A program made the position numbers and the translations under genes. Positions 31,231-44,790 of a stretch of DNA of 64,000 nucleotides are shown here, piece by piece. Within the stretch, counting starts at the first letter, position 1. Every line of letters starts with the position of its first letter. This DNA is from Megachile rotundata (lineage: Eukaryota > Arthropoda > Insecta > Hymenoptera > Megachilidae): the NCBI RefSeq assembly GCF_050947335.1, contig NW_027473364.1, positions 744,001-808,000 on the forward strand, read 5' to 3'. The notes under the pieces were generated by a model. It saw only the letters and a list, made by a program, of their open reading frames with translations. It was not told the DNA's origin and made no database searches.

Positions 31231-33855
31231 CACACAATCACACAATCACACAATCACACAATCACACAATCACACAATCACACAATCACACAATCACACA
31301 ATCACACAATCGCACAATCGCACAATCACACAATCACGCAATCACGCAATCACGCAATCACACAATCACACAATCAGACAATCACACAATCACACAATCA
31401 CACAATCACACAATCACACAATCACACAATCACACAATCACACAATCACACAATCACACAATCACACAATCACACAATCACACAATCACACAATCACACA
31501 ATCACAAAGTCACACAATCACACAATCACACAATCACATAATCGCACAATCGCACAATCACACAATCACACAATCACACAATCACACAATCACACAATCA
31601 CACAATCACACAATCACACAATCACAATCACACAATCACACAATCACACAATTCACACAATCTCACAATCACACAATCACACAATCACACAATCACACAA
31701 TCACACAAGCACACAATCACACAATCACACAATCACACAATCATCAATCACACAATCACGGTCACACAATCACACATTCACACAATCACACAATCACACA
31801 ATCACTCAATCACAAAATCACACAATCACACAATCACACAATCACACAATCACACAATCACACAATCGCACAATCGCACAATCGCACAATCACACAATCA
31901 CACAATCACACAATCACACAATCACACAATCACGCAATCACCCAATCACGCAATCACGCAATCACACAATCACACAATCACACAATCAGACAATCACACA
32001 ATCACACAATCACACAATCACACAATAACACAATCACACAATCACACAATCACACAATCACACAATCACACAATCACAATCACACAATCACACAATCACA
32101 CAATTCACACAATCTCACAATCACACAATCACACAATCACACAATCACACAATCACACAATCACACAATCACACAATCACACAATCACACAATCACACAA
32201 TCACACAATCACACAATCACACAATCATCAATCACACAATCACGGTCACACAATCACACATTCACACAATCACACAATCACGCAATCACGCAATCACGCA
32301 ATCACGCAATCACACAATCACACAATCACACAATCAGACAATCACACAATCACACAATCACACAATCACACAATAACACAATCACACAATCACACAATCA
32401 CACAATCACACAATAACACAATCACACCATCACACAATCATACTATCACACAATCACACAATCACACAATCACACAATCACACAATCACAAAGTCACACA
32501 ATCACACAATCACACAATAACACAATCACACCATCACACAATCATACAATCACACAATCACACAATCACACAATCACACAATCACAAAGTCACACAATCA
32601 CACAATCACACAATCACACAATCACATAATCGCACAATCGCACAATCACACAATCACACAATCACACAATCACACAATCACACAATCACACAATCGCACA
32701 ATCACACAATCACGCTATCACGCAATCACGGTCACACAATCACACATTCACACAATCACACAATCACACCATCACTCAATCACAAAATCACACAATCACA
32801 CAATCACACAATCATCAATCACACAATCACGGTCACACAATCACACATTCACACAATCACACAATCACACAATCACTCAATCACAAAATCACACAATCAC
32901 ACAATCACACAATCACACAATCACACAATCACACAATCCCACAATCGCACAATCGCACAATCGCACAATCACACAATCACACAATCACACAATCACACAA
33001 TCACACAATCACGCAATCACGCAATCACGCAATCACGCAATCACACAATCACACAATCACACAATCAGACAGTCACACAATCACACAATCACACAATCAC
33101 ACAATAACACAATCACACAATCATACAATCACACAATCACACAATCACACAATCACAATCACACAATCACACAATCACACAATTCACACAATCTCACAAT
33201 CACACAATCACACAATCACACAATCACACAATCACACAATCACACAATCACACAATCATCAATCACACAATCACGGTCACACAATCACACATTCACACAA
33301 TCACACAATCACACAATCACTCAATCACAAAATCACACAATCACACAATCACACAATCACACAATCACACAATCACACAATCACACAATCACGATCACAC
33401 AATCACGATCACACAATCACGATCACACAATTACGGTCACACAATCACGGTCACACAATCACAGTCACACAATCACACAATCACAATCACGCAATCATCA
33501 ATTACACAATCACGGTCACACAATCACACATTCACACAATCACACAATCACACAATCACTCAATCACAAAATCACACAATCACACAATCACACAATCACA
33601 CAGTCACACAATCACACAATCACAATCACGCAATCACACAATCACGATCACACAATCACGATCACACAATCACGATCACACAACCACGATCACACAATCA
33701 CGGTCACACAACCACACAATCACACAATCACGCGATCATACAATCAAACAAGCACACAATCACTCAATCACACAATCACACAACCACACAATCACACAAT
33801 CACACAATCACACAATCACACAATCACACAATCACACACTCACACAATCACACAG
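31231..33855 (+). repeat. 8-mer domain with CAATAACAC blocks, copy 2 (duplicate of about 26.5-29.1 kb)
   Basis: Markers match the upstream copy in order: CAGACAATC (31,376 against 26,631), CATAATCGC (31,538 against 26,801), CAATAACAC (32,024 against 27,287), CAACCACGATC (33,682 against 28,937), CGCGATCATAC (33,731 against 28,986) and CACACTCAC (33,836 against 29,091). The offset is 4,737 or 4,745, differing by one 8-mer. The start is blurred because plain 8-mers flank it. Confidence 0.92.
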
Positions 33856-34610
33856 TCACAATCACACAATCACAATCACACAATCACAATCACACAATCA
33901 CAATCACACAATCACAATCACACAATCACAATCACACAATCACAATCACACAATCACAATCACACAATCACAATCACACAATCACAATCACACAATCACA
34001 ATCACACAATCACAATCACACAATCACAATCACACAATCACAATCACACAATCACAATCACGCAATCACAATCACACAATCACGATCACACAATCACGAT
34101 CACACAATCACAATCACACAATCACAATCACACAATCACAATCACACAATCACGATCACACAATCACAATCACACAATCACAATCACACAATCACAATCA
34201 CACAATCACAATCACACAATCACAATCACACAATCACAGTCACACAATCACAATCACACAATCACAATCACACAATCACAATCACACAATCACAATCACA
34301 CAATCACAATCACACAATCACAATCACACAATCACAATCACACAATCACAATCACACAATCACAATCACACAATCACAATCACACAATCACAATCACACA
34401 ATCACAATCACACAATCACAATCACAGACACAATCACACAATCACAATCACACAATCACAATCGCACAATCACAATCCCACAATCACAATCCCACAATCA
34501 CAATCACGCAATCACAATCACGCAATCACAATCACGCAATCACAATCACGCAATCACAATCACGCAATCACAATCACACAATCACAATCACACAATCACA
34601 ATCACACAAT
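33856..34610 (+). repeat. Transition 14-mer array with rising G content
   Basis: Canonical units give way to variants: CACGCAATC near 34,065, CACGATCAC near 34,082-34,155, CACAGACACAATC near 34,424, AATCGCACAA and AATCCCACAA near 34,461-34,495, and five CACGCAATC words at about 34,507-34,570. CACGATCAC and AATCCC are hallmarks of everything downstream. Confidence 0.92.
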
Positions 34611-35255
34611 CACACAATCACACAGTCACAATCCCACAATCCCGATCACACAATTACGATAACACAATCACGATCACACAATCACAATCACACAGTCACA
34701 CAATCACAATCACAATCACAATCACATAGTCACAATCCCACGATTGCGATCACACAATCACGATCACACAGTCACGATCACACAATCACGACCACACAAT
34801 CACGACCACACAATCACGATCACACAATCACGATCACACAATCACGATCACAATCACGATCACACAATCACGATCACACATTCACGATCACACAATCACG
34901 ATCACACAATCACGATCACACAATCACCATCACACAATCACGATCACACAATCACAATCACAATCACAATCACAATCACAATCACATAGTCACAATCCCA
35001 CGATTGCGATCACACAATCACGATCACACAGTCACGATCACACAATCACGACCACACAATCACGACCACACAATCACGATCACACAATCACGATCACACA
35101 ATCACGATCACAATCACGATCACACAATCACGATCACACAATCACGATCACACAATCACGATCACACACTCGCGATCACACAATCACGATCACACAATCA
35201 CGATCACACAATCACAATCACAATCACAATCACAATCACAATCACAATCATCCAA
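34611..35255 (+). repeat. First M1 modules: 260-bp tandem duplication
   Basis: Module M1 is marked by CCCACGATTGCGATCACAC. It occurs with TTG at 34,744 and 35,004, and the CATAGTCAC before each is also 260 bp apart (34,727 and 34,987). Each copy carries CACGATCAC and CACGACCAC words and ends in a run of about five or six TCACAA 6-mers. The copies differ at CACATTCACG against CACACTCGCG. Open frames begin at these TTG triplets, but I see no coding evidence. Confidence 0.9.
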
Positions 35256-35868
35256 TCACAATCACACAATCACATTCACACAATCACAATCACACAATCA
35301 CAAGCACAATCACACAACCATAATCACACAATCACAATCACATTCACACATTCACACAATCACAATCACACAATCACAAGCACAATCACACAACCACAAT
35401 CACACAATCACAATCACAATCACACAATCACAATCACACAATCACAATCCCACAATCACAACCACTCAATCACAGTCACACAATCACAATCACACAATCA
35501 CAATCGCTCACTCACACAGTCACAATCCCGCAATCACTATCACACAATCACTGTCACACAATCACGATCACACAATCACGATCACACAATCACGATCACA
35601 CAATCACGACCACACAATCACGATCTCACAATCACACAATCACAACCACTCAATCACAGTCACACAATCACAATCACACAATCACAATCACACAATCACA
35701 ATCACACAATCACCGTCACACAATCACAATCACACAATCACAATCACAATCACGATCACACAAACACGATTACAAAATCACGATCACACAATCACGATCA
35801 CAAAATCACAATCACACAGTCACACAATCACAATCACAATCACAATCACACAATCACACAGTCACAAT
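35256..35868 (+). repeat. Complex interspersed repeat words
   Basis: Mixed words of the family: CACATTCAC, CAAGCACAATC (twice), CAACCATAATC, AATCCCAC, CAACCACTCAATC, CGCTCACTCAC, CACGATC groups, CACCGTCAC, CAAACACGATTAC and CAAAATCAC. The part from about 35,640 to the next M1 is repeated before the M1 modules at 40,055, 44,485, 46,025, 49,428, 56,481 and 62,075. Confidence 0.85.
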
Positions 35869-36175
35869 CCCACGATTGCGATCACACAATCACGATCACA
35901 CAGTCACGATCACACAATCGCGATCACACAATCGCGATCGCACAATCACGATCACACAATCACGATCACACAATCACAATCACACAATCCCTATCACACA
36001 ATCACGATCACTCAATCACGATCACACAATCACGATCACAAAATCACGATCACACAATCACAATCACACAATCACGATCACAATCACAATCACAATCACA
36101 ATCACAATCACAATCACACAATCACAATCACACAATCACATTCACACAATCACAATCACACAATCACAAGCACAA
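35869..36175 (+). repeat. M1 module (TTG at 35,876)
   Basis: CCCACGATTGCG, then CACAGTCACGATC, two CGCGATC words, AATCCCTATC, CACTCAATC and CAAAATCAC, then a run of six TCACAA 6-mers, CACATTCAC and CAAGCACAATC. This order is the template of every later M1. Confidence 0.92.
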
Positions 36176-36515
36176 TCACACAATCACAATCACACAATCA
36201 CAATCACACAATCACAATCACACAATCACAATCACACAATCACAATCACACAATCACAATCACACAATCACAATCACACAATCACAATCACACAATCACA
36301 ATCACACAATCACAATCACACAATCACAATCACACAATCACAATCACACAATCACAATCACACAATCACAATCACACAATCACAATCACACAATCACAAT
36401 CACACAATCACAATCACACAATCACAATCACACAATCACAATCACACAATCACAATCACACAATCACAATCACACAATCACAATCACACAATCACAATCA
36501 CACAATCACATTCAC
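36176..36515 (+). repeat. 14-mer array (about 24 units)
   Basis: Canonical units between the CAAGCAC end of M1 and the tail module beginning with CACATTCAC and CACGATCAC. No variant is visible within. Confidence 0.93.
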
Positions 36516-37250
36516 ACAATCACGATCACACAATCACGATCACACAATCACAATCCCACAATCACAATCACACAATCACAGTCACACAATCACAATCACA
36601 CAACCGCAATCACACAATCACACAGTCACAATCCCACAATCACGATCACACAATCACGACCACATAGTCACGATCACACAATCACACAATCACACAATCA
36701 CAATCCCACAATCAGAACCACTCAATCACAGTCACACAATCACAATCACACAATCACAATCGCTCAATCACACAGTCACAATCCCACAATCACGATCATA
36801 CAATCACGATCACACAATCACGATCACACAACCCCGATCTCACAATCACACAATCACAATCCCACAATCACAGCCACACAATCACAGTCACACAACCACT
36901 ATCACACAATCACAATCACACAATAACACAGTCACACACGCACGATCACGCAATCACAATCACACAATCACAATCACGCAATCACAATAACACAATCACA
37001 ATCACACAATCACAATCACACAATCACAATAACACAATCACACAACCACGATCACACAATCACGATCACACAATCAGGACCACACAATCACGATCACACA
37101 ATCACAATCACACAGTCACACAATCACAATCACAATCACAATTACACAATCACACAATCACAATCACGATCACACAGTCACAATCCCACAATCACGATCA
37201 CACAGTCACTACCACACAATCACAGTCACACAATCACAATCACACAATCA
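36516..37250 (+). repeat. Tail module with TAG, and lead-in to first CGATCG array
   Basis: CACGATCAC words, AATCCCAC, CAACCGC, CACAGTCAC, then CGACCACATAGTCACG (TAG at 36,665), CAGAACCACTC, CGCTCAATC, CAACCCCGATC, CAATAACACAGTC, CACGCACGATC, CAGGACCAC and CACTACCAC. From about 36,610 it is repeated at 37,766-38,292, where about 120 bp around CAGGACCAC is deleted. Confidence 0.88.
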
Positions 37251-37764
37251 CGATCGCGCAATCACGATCGCACAATCACGATCGCACAATCACGATCGCA
37301 CAATCACGATCGCACAATCACGATCGCACAATCACGATCGCACAATCACGATCGCACAATCACGATCGCACAATCACGATCGCACAATCACGATCGCACA
37401 ATCACGATCGCACAATCACGATCGCACAATCACGATCGCACAATCACGATCGCACAATCACGATCGCACAATCACGATCGCACAATCACGATCGCACAAT
37501 CACGATCGCACAATCACGATCGCACAATCACGATCGCACAATCACGATCGCACAATCACGATCGCACAATCACGATCGCACAATCACGATCGCACAATCA
37601 CGATCGCACAATCACGATCGCACAATCACGATCGCACAATCACGATCGCACAATCACGATCGCACAATCACGATCGCACAATCACGATCGCACAATCACG
37701 ATCGCACAATCACGATCGCACAATCACGATCGCACAATCACGATCGCACAATCACGATCGCACA
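37251..37764 (+). repeat. CpG-dense array TCACGATCGCACAA x37
   Basis: The hexamer CGATCG occurs at 37,251 and every 14 bp to 37,755, giving 37 copies. Each unit has two CpG, where the canonical unit has none. The first copy reads CGATCGCGCAA and the last runs into CGCACAACCAC. CGATCG is palindromic and is the PvuI recognition sequence. The array begins and ends abruptly inside otherwise CpG-poor satellite. Confidence 0.97.
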
Positions 37765-38292
37765 ACCACAATCACACAATCACACAGTCACAATCCCACA
37801 ATCACGATCACACAATCACGACCACATAGTCACGATCACACAATCACACAATCACACAATCACAATCCCACAATCAGAACCACTCAATCACAGTCACACA
37901 ATCACAATCACACAATCACAATCGCTCAATCACACAGTCACAATCCCACAATCACGATCATACAATCACTATCACACAATCACGATCACACAACCCCGAT
38001 CTCACAATCACACAATCACAATCCCACAATCACAGCCACACAATCACAGTCACACAACCACAATCACACAATTACAATCACACAATAACACAGTCACACA
38101 CCCACGATCACGCAATCACAATCACACAATCACAATCACGCAATCACAATAACACAATCACAATCACACAATCACAATCACACAATCACAATCACACAAT
38201 CACAATCACGATCACACAGTCACAATTCCACAATCACGATCACACAGTCACTACCACACAATCACAGTCACAGAATCACAATCACACAATCA
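37765..38292 (+). repeat. Complex spacer between the two CGATCG arrays
   Basis: Duplicate of about 36,610-37,250. CATAGTCAC is at 37,827 (36,665 in copy 1, offset 1,162), while the CGATCGCGCAA entry points are 1,042 bp apart, so this copy is about 120 bp shorter. It keeps CAGAACCACTC, CAACCCCGATC, CAATAACACAGTC and CACTACCAC, and has private changes such as AATTCCAC and CACAGAATC. Confidence 0.9.
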
Positions 38293-39020
38293 CGATCGCG
38301 CAATCACGATCGCACAATCACGATCGCACAATCACGATCGCACAATCACGATCGCACAATCACGATCGCACAATCACGATCGCACGATCACGATCGCACG
38401 ATCACGATCGCACGATCACGATCGCACGATCACGATCGCACGATCACGATCGCACGATCACGATCGCACGATCACGATCGCACGATCACGATCGCACGAT
38501 CACGATCGCACGATCACGATCGCACGATCACGATCGCACGATCACGATCGCACAATCACGATCGCACAATCACGATCGCACAATCACGATCGCACAATCA
38601 CGATCGCACAATCACGATCGCACAATCACGATCGCACAATCACGATCGCACAATCACGATCGCACAATCACGATCGCACAATCACGATCGCACAATCACG
38701 ATCGCACAACCACGATCGCACAATCACGATCGCACAACCACGATCGCACAATCACGATCGCACAATCACGATCGCACAATCACGATCGCACAATCACGAT
38801 CGCACAATCACGATCGCACAATCACGATCGCACAATCACGATCGCACAATCACGATCGCACAATCACGATCGCACAACCACGATCGCACAACCACGATCG
38901 CACAATCACGATCGCACAATCACGATCGCACAATCACGATCGCACAATCACGATCGCACAATCACGATCGCACAATCACGATCGCACAATCACGATCGCA
39001 CAATCACGATCGCACAATCA
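38293..39020 (+). repeat. CpG-dense array TCACGATCGCACAA x52 with a three-CpG sub-array
   Basis: CGATCG from 38,293 to 39,007 at 14 bp, 52 copies. Twelve consecutive copies (CGCACG at 38,381 to 38,535) carry a further A-to-G, giving TCACGATCGCACGA with three CpG per 14 bp. A few units near 38,709, 38,737, 38,877 and 38,891 read CAACCACG. The entry word CGATCGCGCAA matches the first array, so the two are paralogous with different copy number. Confidence 0.97.
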
Positions 39021-39200
39021 CGATCACACAATCACGATCACACAATCACGATCACACAATCACGATCACACAATCACAATCACACAATCACAATCACACA
39101 ATCACAATCACACAATCACAATCACACAATCACAATCACACAATCACAATCACACAATCACAATCACACAATCACAATCACACAATCACAATCACACAAT
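39021..39200 (+). repeat. 14-mer array: CACGATCAC units then canonical
   Basis: Four TCACGATCACACAA units follow the CGATCG array, then about nine canonical units. G content thus falls stepwise: three CpG, two, one, none per unit. Confidence 0.93.
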
Positions 39201-40366
39201 CCCACAATCACAATCACACAGTCACGGTCACACAATCACAATCACACAGTCACACAATCACAATCACAATCACAATCACACAATCACACAGTCACAATCC
39301 CACAATTGCGATCACACAAACACGATCACGCGATTACGACCGCACAATCACAGTCTCACAATCACAATCACACAGTCACAATGACACAATCACAATCACA
39401 CACCACAATCACACAATCACAATCACACAACCACAATCACACAATCACAATCACACAATCACACAATCACAATCACACAATCACAATCACACAATCACAA
39501 TCACACAATCACAATCACACAACCACGATCACACAATCACAATCACACAATCACAGTCACACAATCACGATCACACAATCACGATCACACAATCACAATC
39601 CCACAGTCACAATCACACAATCACAGTCACACAATCACAATCACACAACCACAATCACACAATCACACAGTCACAATCCCACAATCACGATCACACAATC
39701 ACGACCACATAGTCACGATCACACAATCACACAATCACAATCCCACAATCACAACCACTAAATCACAGTCACACAGTCACCATCACACAATCACAATCGC
39801 TCAATCACACAGTCACAATCCCACAATCACTATCGCACAATCACTATCACACAGTCACGATCACACAATCACAATCACACAATCACCGTCACACAATCAC
39901 AATCACACAATCACAATCACAATCACGATCACACAAACACGATTACAAAATCACGATCACACAATCACGATCACAAAATCACAATCACACAGTCACACAA
40001 TCACAATCACAATCACAATCACAATCACACAATCACACAGTCACAATCCCACGATTGCGATCACACAATCACGATCACACAGTCACGATCACACAATCGC
40101 GATCACACAATCGCGATCGCACAATCACGATCACACAATCACGATCACACAATCACCATCACACAATCCCTATCACACAATCACGATCACTCAATCACGA
40201 TCACACAATCACGATCACAAAATCACGATCACACAATCACGATCACACAATCACGGTCACAATCACAATCACAATCACAATCACAATCACAATCACACAA
40301 TCACAATCACACAATCACATTCACACAATCACAATCACACAATCACAAGCACAATCACACAATCAC
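39201..40366 (+). repeat. M2, tail and M1 modules (TTG at 39,306 and 40,055)
   Basis: M2 is marked by CACAATTGCGATCACACAAA, then CGCGATTACGACCGC, CAGTCTCAC, CACAATGACAC and CACACCACAATC. A tail module with CATAGTCAC at 39,710 and CAACCACTAAATC follows, then M1 at 40,055 with six TCACAA 6-mers. The M2-to-M1 distance is 749 bp here, against 741 bp in three later copies. Confidence 0.9.
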
Positions 40367-40815
40367 AATCACACAATCACAATCACACAATCACAATCAC
40401 ACAATCACAATCACACAATCACAATCACACAATCACAATCACACAATCACATTCACACAATCACAATCACACAATCACAATCACACAATCACAATCACAC
40501 AATCACAATCACACAATCACAATCACACAATCACAATCACACAATCACAATCACACAATCACAATCACACAATCACAATCACACAATCACAATCACACAA
40601 TCACAATCACACAATCACAATCACACAATCACAATCACACAATCACAATCACACAATCACAATCACACAATCACAATCACACAATCACAATCACACAATC
40701 ACAATCACACAATCACAATCACACAATCACAATCACACAATCACAATCACACAATCACAATCACACAATCACAATCACACAATCACAATCACACAATCAC
40801 AATCACACAATCACA
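40367..40815 (+). repeat. 14-mer array (about 32 units)
   Basis: Canonical units after the CAAGCAC end of M1, with one CACATTCAC near 40,449. The arrays at this position in other M1 copies differ in length by whole units. Confidence 0.93.
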
Positions 40816-41265
40816 GTCACACAATCACGATCACACAATCACGATCACACAATCACAATCCCACAATCACAATCACACAATCGCAGTCACGCAATCACAA
40901 TCACACAACCACAATCACACAATCACACAGTCACAATCCCACAATCACGATCACACAATCACGACCACATAGTCACGATCACACAATCACACAATCACAC
41001 AATCACACAATCACAATCCCACAATCAGAACCACTCAATCACAGTCACACAATCACAATCACACAATCACAATCGCTTCATCACACAGTCACAATCCCAC
41101 AATCACGATCACACAATCACGATCACACAATCACGATCACACAATCCCGATCTCACAATCACACAATCACAATCCCACAATCACCGTCACACAATCACAG
41201 TCACACAACCACAATCACACAATCACAATCACACAATAACACAGTCACAAACCCACGATCACGCC
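40816..41265 (+). repeat. Tail module with TAG and CACGCCATCAC end
   Basis: CACAGTCAC, CACGATCAC twice, AATCCCAC, then TCGCAGTCACGC (shared only with about 63,131), CAACCAC, CATAGTCAC at 40,970, CAGAACCACTC, CGCTTCATC, CACCGTCAC, CAATAACACAGTC and CAAACCCACGATCACGCC. The last motif also stands at about 57,890, making this block a source for part of the 57.6-58.6 kb region. Confidence 0.88.
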
Positions 41266-42060
41266 ATCACAATCACACAATCACAATCACACAATCACAA
41301 TCACACAATCACAATCACACAATCACAATCACACAATCACAATCACACAATCACAATCACACAATCATAATCACACAATCACAATCACACAATCACAATC
41401 ACACAATCACAATCACACAATCACAATCACACAATCACAATCACACAATCACAATCACACAATCACAATCACACAATCACAATCACACAATCACAATCAC
41501 ACAATCACAATCACACAATCACAATCACACAATCACAATCACACAATCACAATCACACAATCACAATCACACAATCACAATCACACAATCACAATCACAC
41601 AATCACAATCACACAATCACAATCACACAATCACAATCACACAATCACAATCACACAATCACAATCACACAATCACAATCACACAATCACAATCACGATC
41701 ACACAATCACAATCACAATCACACAATCACAATCACACAATCACAATCACACAATCACAATCACACAATCACAATCACACAATCACAATCACACAATCAC
41801 AATCACACAATCACAATCACACAATCACAATCACACAATCACAATCACACAATCACAATCACACAATCACAAACACACAATGACAATCACACAATCACAA
41901 TCACACAATCACAATAACACAATCACAATCACACAATCACAATCACACAATCACAATCACACAATCACAATCACACAATCACAATCACACAATCACAATC
42001 ACACAATCACAATCACACAATCACAAGCACACAATCACAATCACACAATCACAATCACAC
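41266..42060 (+). repeat. 14-mer array with CAAACAC, AATGAC and CAATAAC variants
   Basis: Canonical units with CATAATC near 41,368, a CACGATC followed by an extra 6-mer near 41,697-41,720, CAAACAC then CAATGAC near 41,872-41,882, CAATAAC near 41,914 and CAAGCAC near 42,025. The CAAACAC/CAATAAC/CAAGCAC trio lies just before the M3 modules also at 50,744 and 63,877. Confidence 0.92.
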
Positions 42061-42740
42061 AATCACAATCACACAGTCACACAATCACAATCACACAATC
42101 ACACAGTCACAATCCAACAATTGCGATCACATAATCACGATCACACAATTACGACCACACAATCACGATCACACAATCACGATCACACAATCACGATCAC
42201 ACAATCACGATCACCCAATCACGATCACACAATTACGACCACACAATCACGATCACACAATCACGATCACACAATCACGATCACACAATCACGATCACCC
42301 AATCACGATCACACAATCACGATCACACAATCACGATCACAATCACGATCACACAAACACGATCACACAATCCCGATCACACAATCACGATCACACAATC
42401 ACAATCACGATCACGCAATCACGATCACACAATCACGATCACACAATCACAATCACACAATCCCAATAACACAATCACGATCACACAATCACAATCACAC
42501 AGTCACACAATCACAATCACAATCACAATCACAATCACAATCACACAATCACACAGTCACAATCCCACAATTGCGATCACACAAACACGGTCACGCAATT
42601 ACGACCACACAATCACAGTCTCACAATCACAATCACACAGTCACAATCACACAATCACAATCACACAACACAATCACACAATCACAATCACACAACCACA
42701 ATCACACAATCACAATCACACAATCACAATAACACAATCA
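42061..42740 (+). repeat. M3 and M4 modules (TTG at 42,121 and 42,571)
   Basis: M3 is marked by CCAACAATTGCGATCACATAA, then CAATTACGACC and CACCCAATC repeated with CACGATC words. M4 is marked by CACAATTGCG with CAAACACGGTCACGC, CAATTACGACC and CAGTCTCAC. The M3-to-M4 spacing of 450 bp compares with 438 and 437 bp in the copies at 50,744 and 53,087, which share CAGAGTCTC where this copy has CACAGTCTC. Confidence 0.9.
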
Positions 42741-43560
42741 CACAACCACGATCACACAATCACGATCACACAATCAGGACCACACAATCACGATCACACG
42801 ATCACAATCACACAGTCACACAATCACAATCACAATCACAATTACACAATCACACAATCACAATCACGATCACACAATCACAATCACACAATCGCAATCA
42901 CACAATCACAATCACACAATCACAATCACACAATCACAATCACACAATCACAATCACACAATCACGATCACACAATCACAATCACACAATCACAATCACA
43001 CAATCACAATCACACAATCACAATCACACAATCACAATCACACAATAACAGTCACACAATCACAATCACACAATCACAATCACAATCACACAATCACAAT
43101 CACACAATCCCAATCACACAATCACAATCACACAATCACAATCACACAATCACAATCACACAATCACAATCACACAATCACAATCACACAATCACAATCA
43201 CACAATCACAATCACACAATCACAATCACACAATCACAATCACAGACACAATCACACAATCACAATCACACAATCACAATCACACAATCACAATCACACA
43301 ATCACAATCACACAATCACAATCACACAATCACAATCACACAATCACAATCACACAATCACAATCACACAATCACATTCACACAATCGCAATCACACAAT
43401 CACAATCACACAATCACAATCACAAAATCACAATCACACAATCACAATCACACAATCACAATCACACAATCACAATCACACAATCACAATCACGATCACA
43501 CAATCACAATCACACAATCACGATCACACAGTCACTCAATCACAATCCCACAATCACAAT
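42741..43560 (+). repeat. Mixed 14-mer array between M4 and M5
   Basis: CAACCACGATC and CAGGACCAC words lead to canonical units with CACGATC near 42,965, CAATAACAGTC near 43,047, AATCCCAATC near 43,109, CACAGACAC near 43,244, CACATTCAC near 43,375 and CACAAAATC near 43,424. The CACATTCAC / CAAAATC / CAGTCACTCAATC series is the fixed lead-in to each M5. Confidence 0.88.
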
Positions 43561-44790
43561 CGCACAGTCACGATCACACAATCACAATCACACAATCAGA
43601 ATGACACAATCACACAGTCGCAAATCCACAATCACGATCACACAAACACGATCACGCAGTCAGGATCACACAATTACAGTAACACAGTCACACAATCACA
43701 ATCACAATCACAATCACACAATCACACAGTCACAATCCCACAATTGCGATCACACAAACACGATCACGCGATTACGACCGCACAATCACAGTCTCACAAT
43801 CACAATCACACAGTCACAATGACACAATCACAATCACACACCACAATCACACAATCACAATCACACAACCACAATCACACAATCACAATCACACAATCAC
43901 AATCACACAATCACAATCACACAATCACAATCACACAATCACAATCACACAACCACGATCACACAATCACAATCACACAATCACAGTCACACAATCACGA
44001 TCACACAATCACGATCACACAATCACAATCCCACAGTCACAATCACACAATCACAGTCACACAATCACAATCACACAACCACAATCACACAATCACACAG
44101 TCACAATCCCACAATCACGATCACACAATCACGACCACATAGTCACGATCACACAATCACACAATCACAATCCCACAATCACAACCACTAAATCACAGTC
44201 ACACAGTCACAATCACACAATCACAATCGCTCAATCACACAGTCACAATCCCACAATCACTATCGCACAATCACTATCACACAGTCACGATCACACAATC
44301 ACAATCACACAATCACCGTCACACAATCACAATCACACAATCACAATCACAATCACGATCACACAAACACGATTACAAAATCACGATCACACAATCACGA
44401 TCACAAAATCACAATCACACAGTCACACAATCACAATCACAATCACAATCACAATCACACAATCACACAGTCACAATCCCACGATTGCGATCACACAATC
44501 ACGATCACACAGTCACGATCACACAATCGCGATCACACAATCGCGATCGCACAATCACGATCACACAATCACGATCACACAATCACAATCACACAATCCC
44601 TATCACACAATCACGATCACTCAATCACGATCACACAATCACGATCACAAAATCACGATCACACAATCACGATCACACAATCACGATCACAATCACAGTC
44701 ACAATCACAGTCACAATCACAATCACAATCACACAATCACAATCACACAATCACATTCACACAATCACAATCACACAATCACAAGCACAA
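43561..44790 (+). repeat. M5-M2-tail-M1 block, copy 1
   Basis: M5 is marked by CAGAATGACACAATC, then CAGTCGCAAATCC, CAAACACGATCACGC and CAGTCAGGATC (ATG at 43,601). M2 follows at 43,744, CATAGTCAC at 44,140 and M1 at 44,485 with a 7-copy 6-mer run in which two copies read TCACAG. Spacing is M5-M2 143 bp and M2-M1 741 bp. Confidence 0.9.

Noticed and set aside
13317..33855. Transposable element insertions behind the diverged blocks A and B
   Set aside because: No terminal inverted repeats, target-site duplications, poly-A tail or coding remnants. All words are point variants of the 8-mer.
34744..36926. Open frames of 81, 640 and 263 codons starting at M1 TTG triplets
   Set aside because: They overlap each other in different frames and translate the same satellite words. 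Each start is the repeated TTGCG of M1.
37251..39020. Phage or plasmid iteron origin, or a bacterial operator array, at the CGATCG repeats
   Set aside because: The arrays are embedded in the same satellite family with no replication gene, and copy numbers of 37 and 52 with gradual unit variants fit satellite expansion better.
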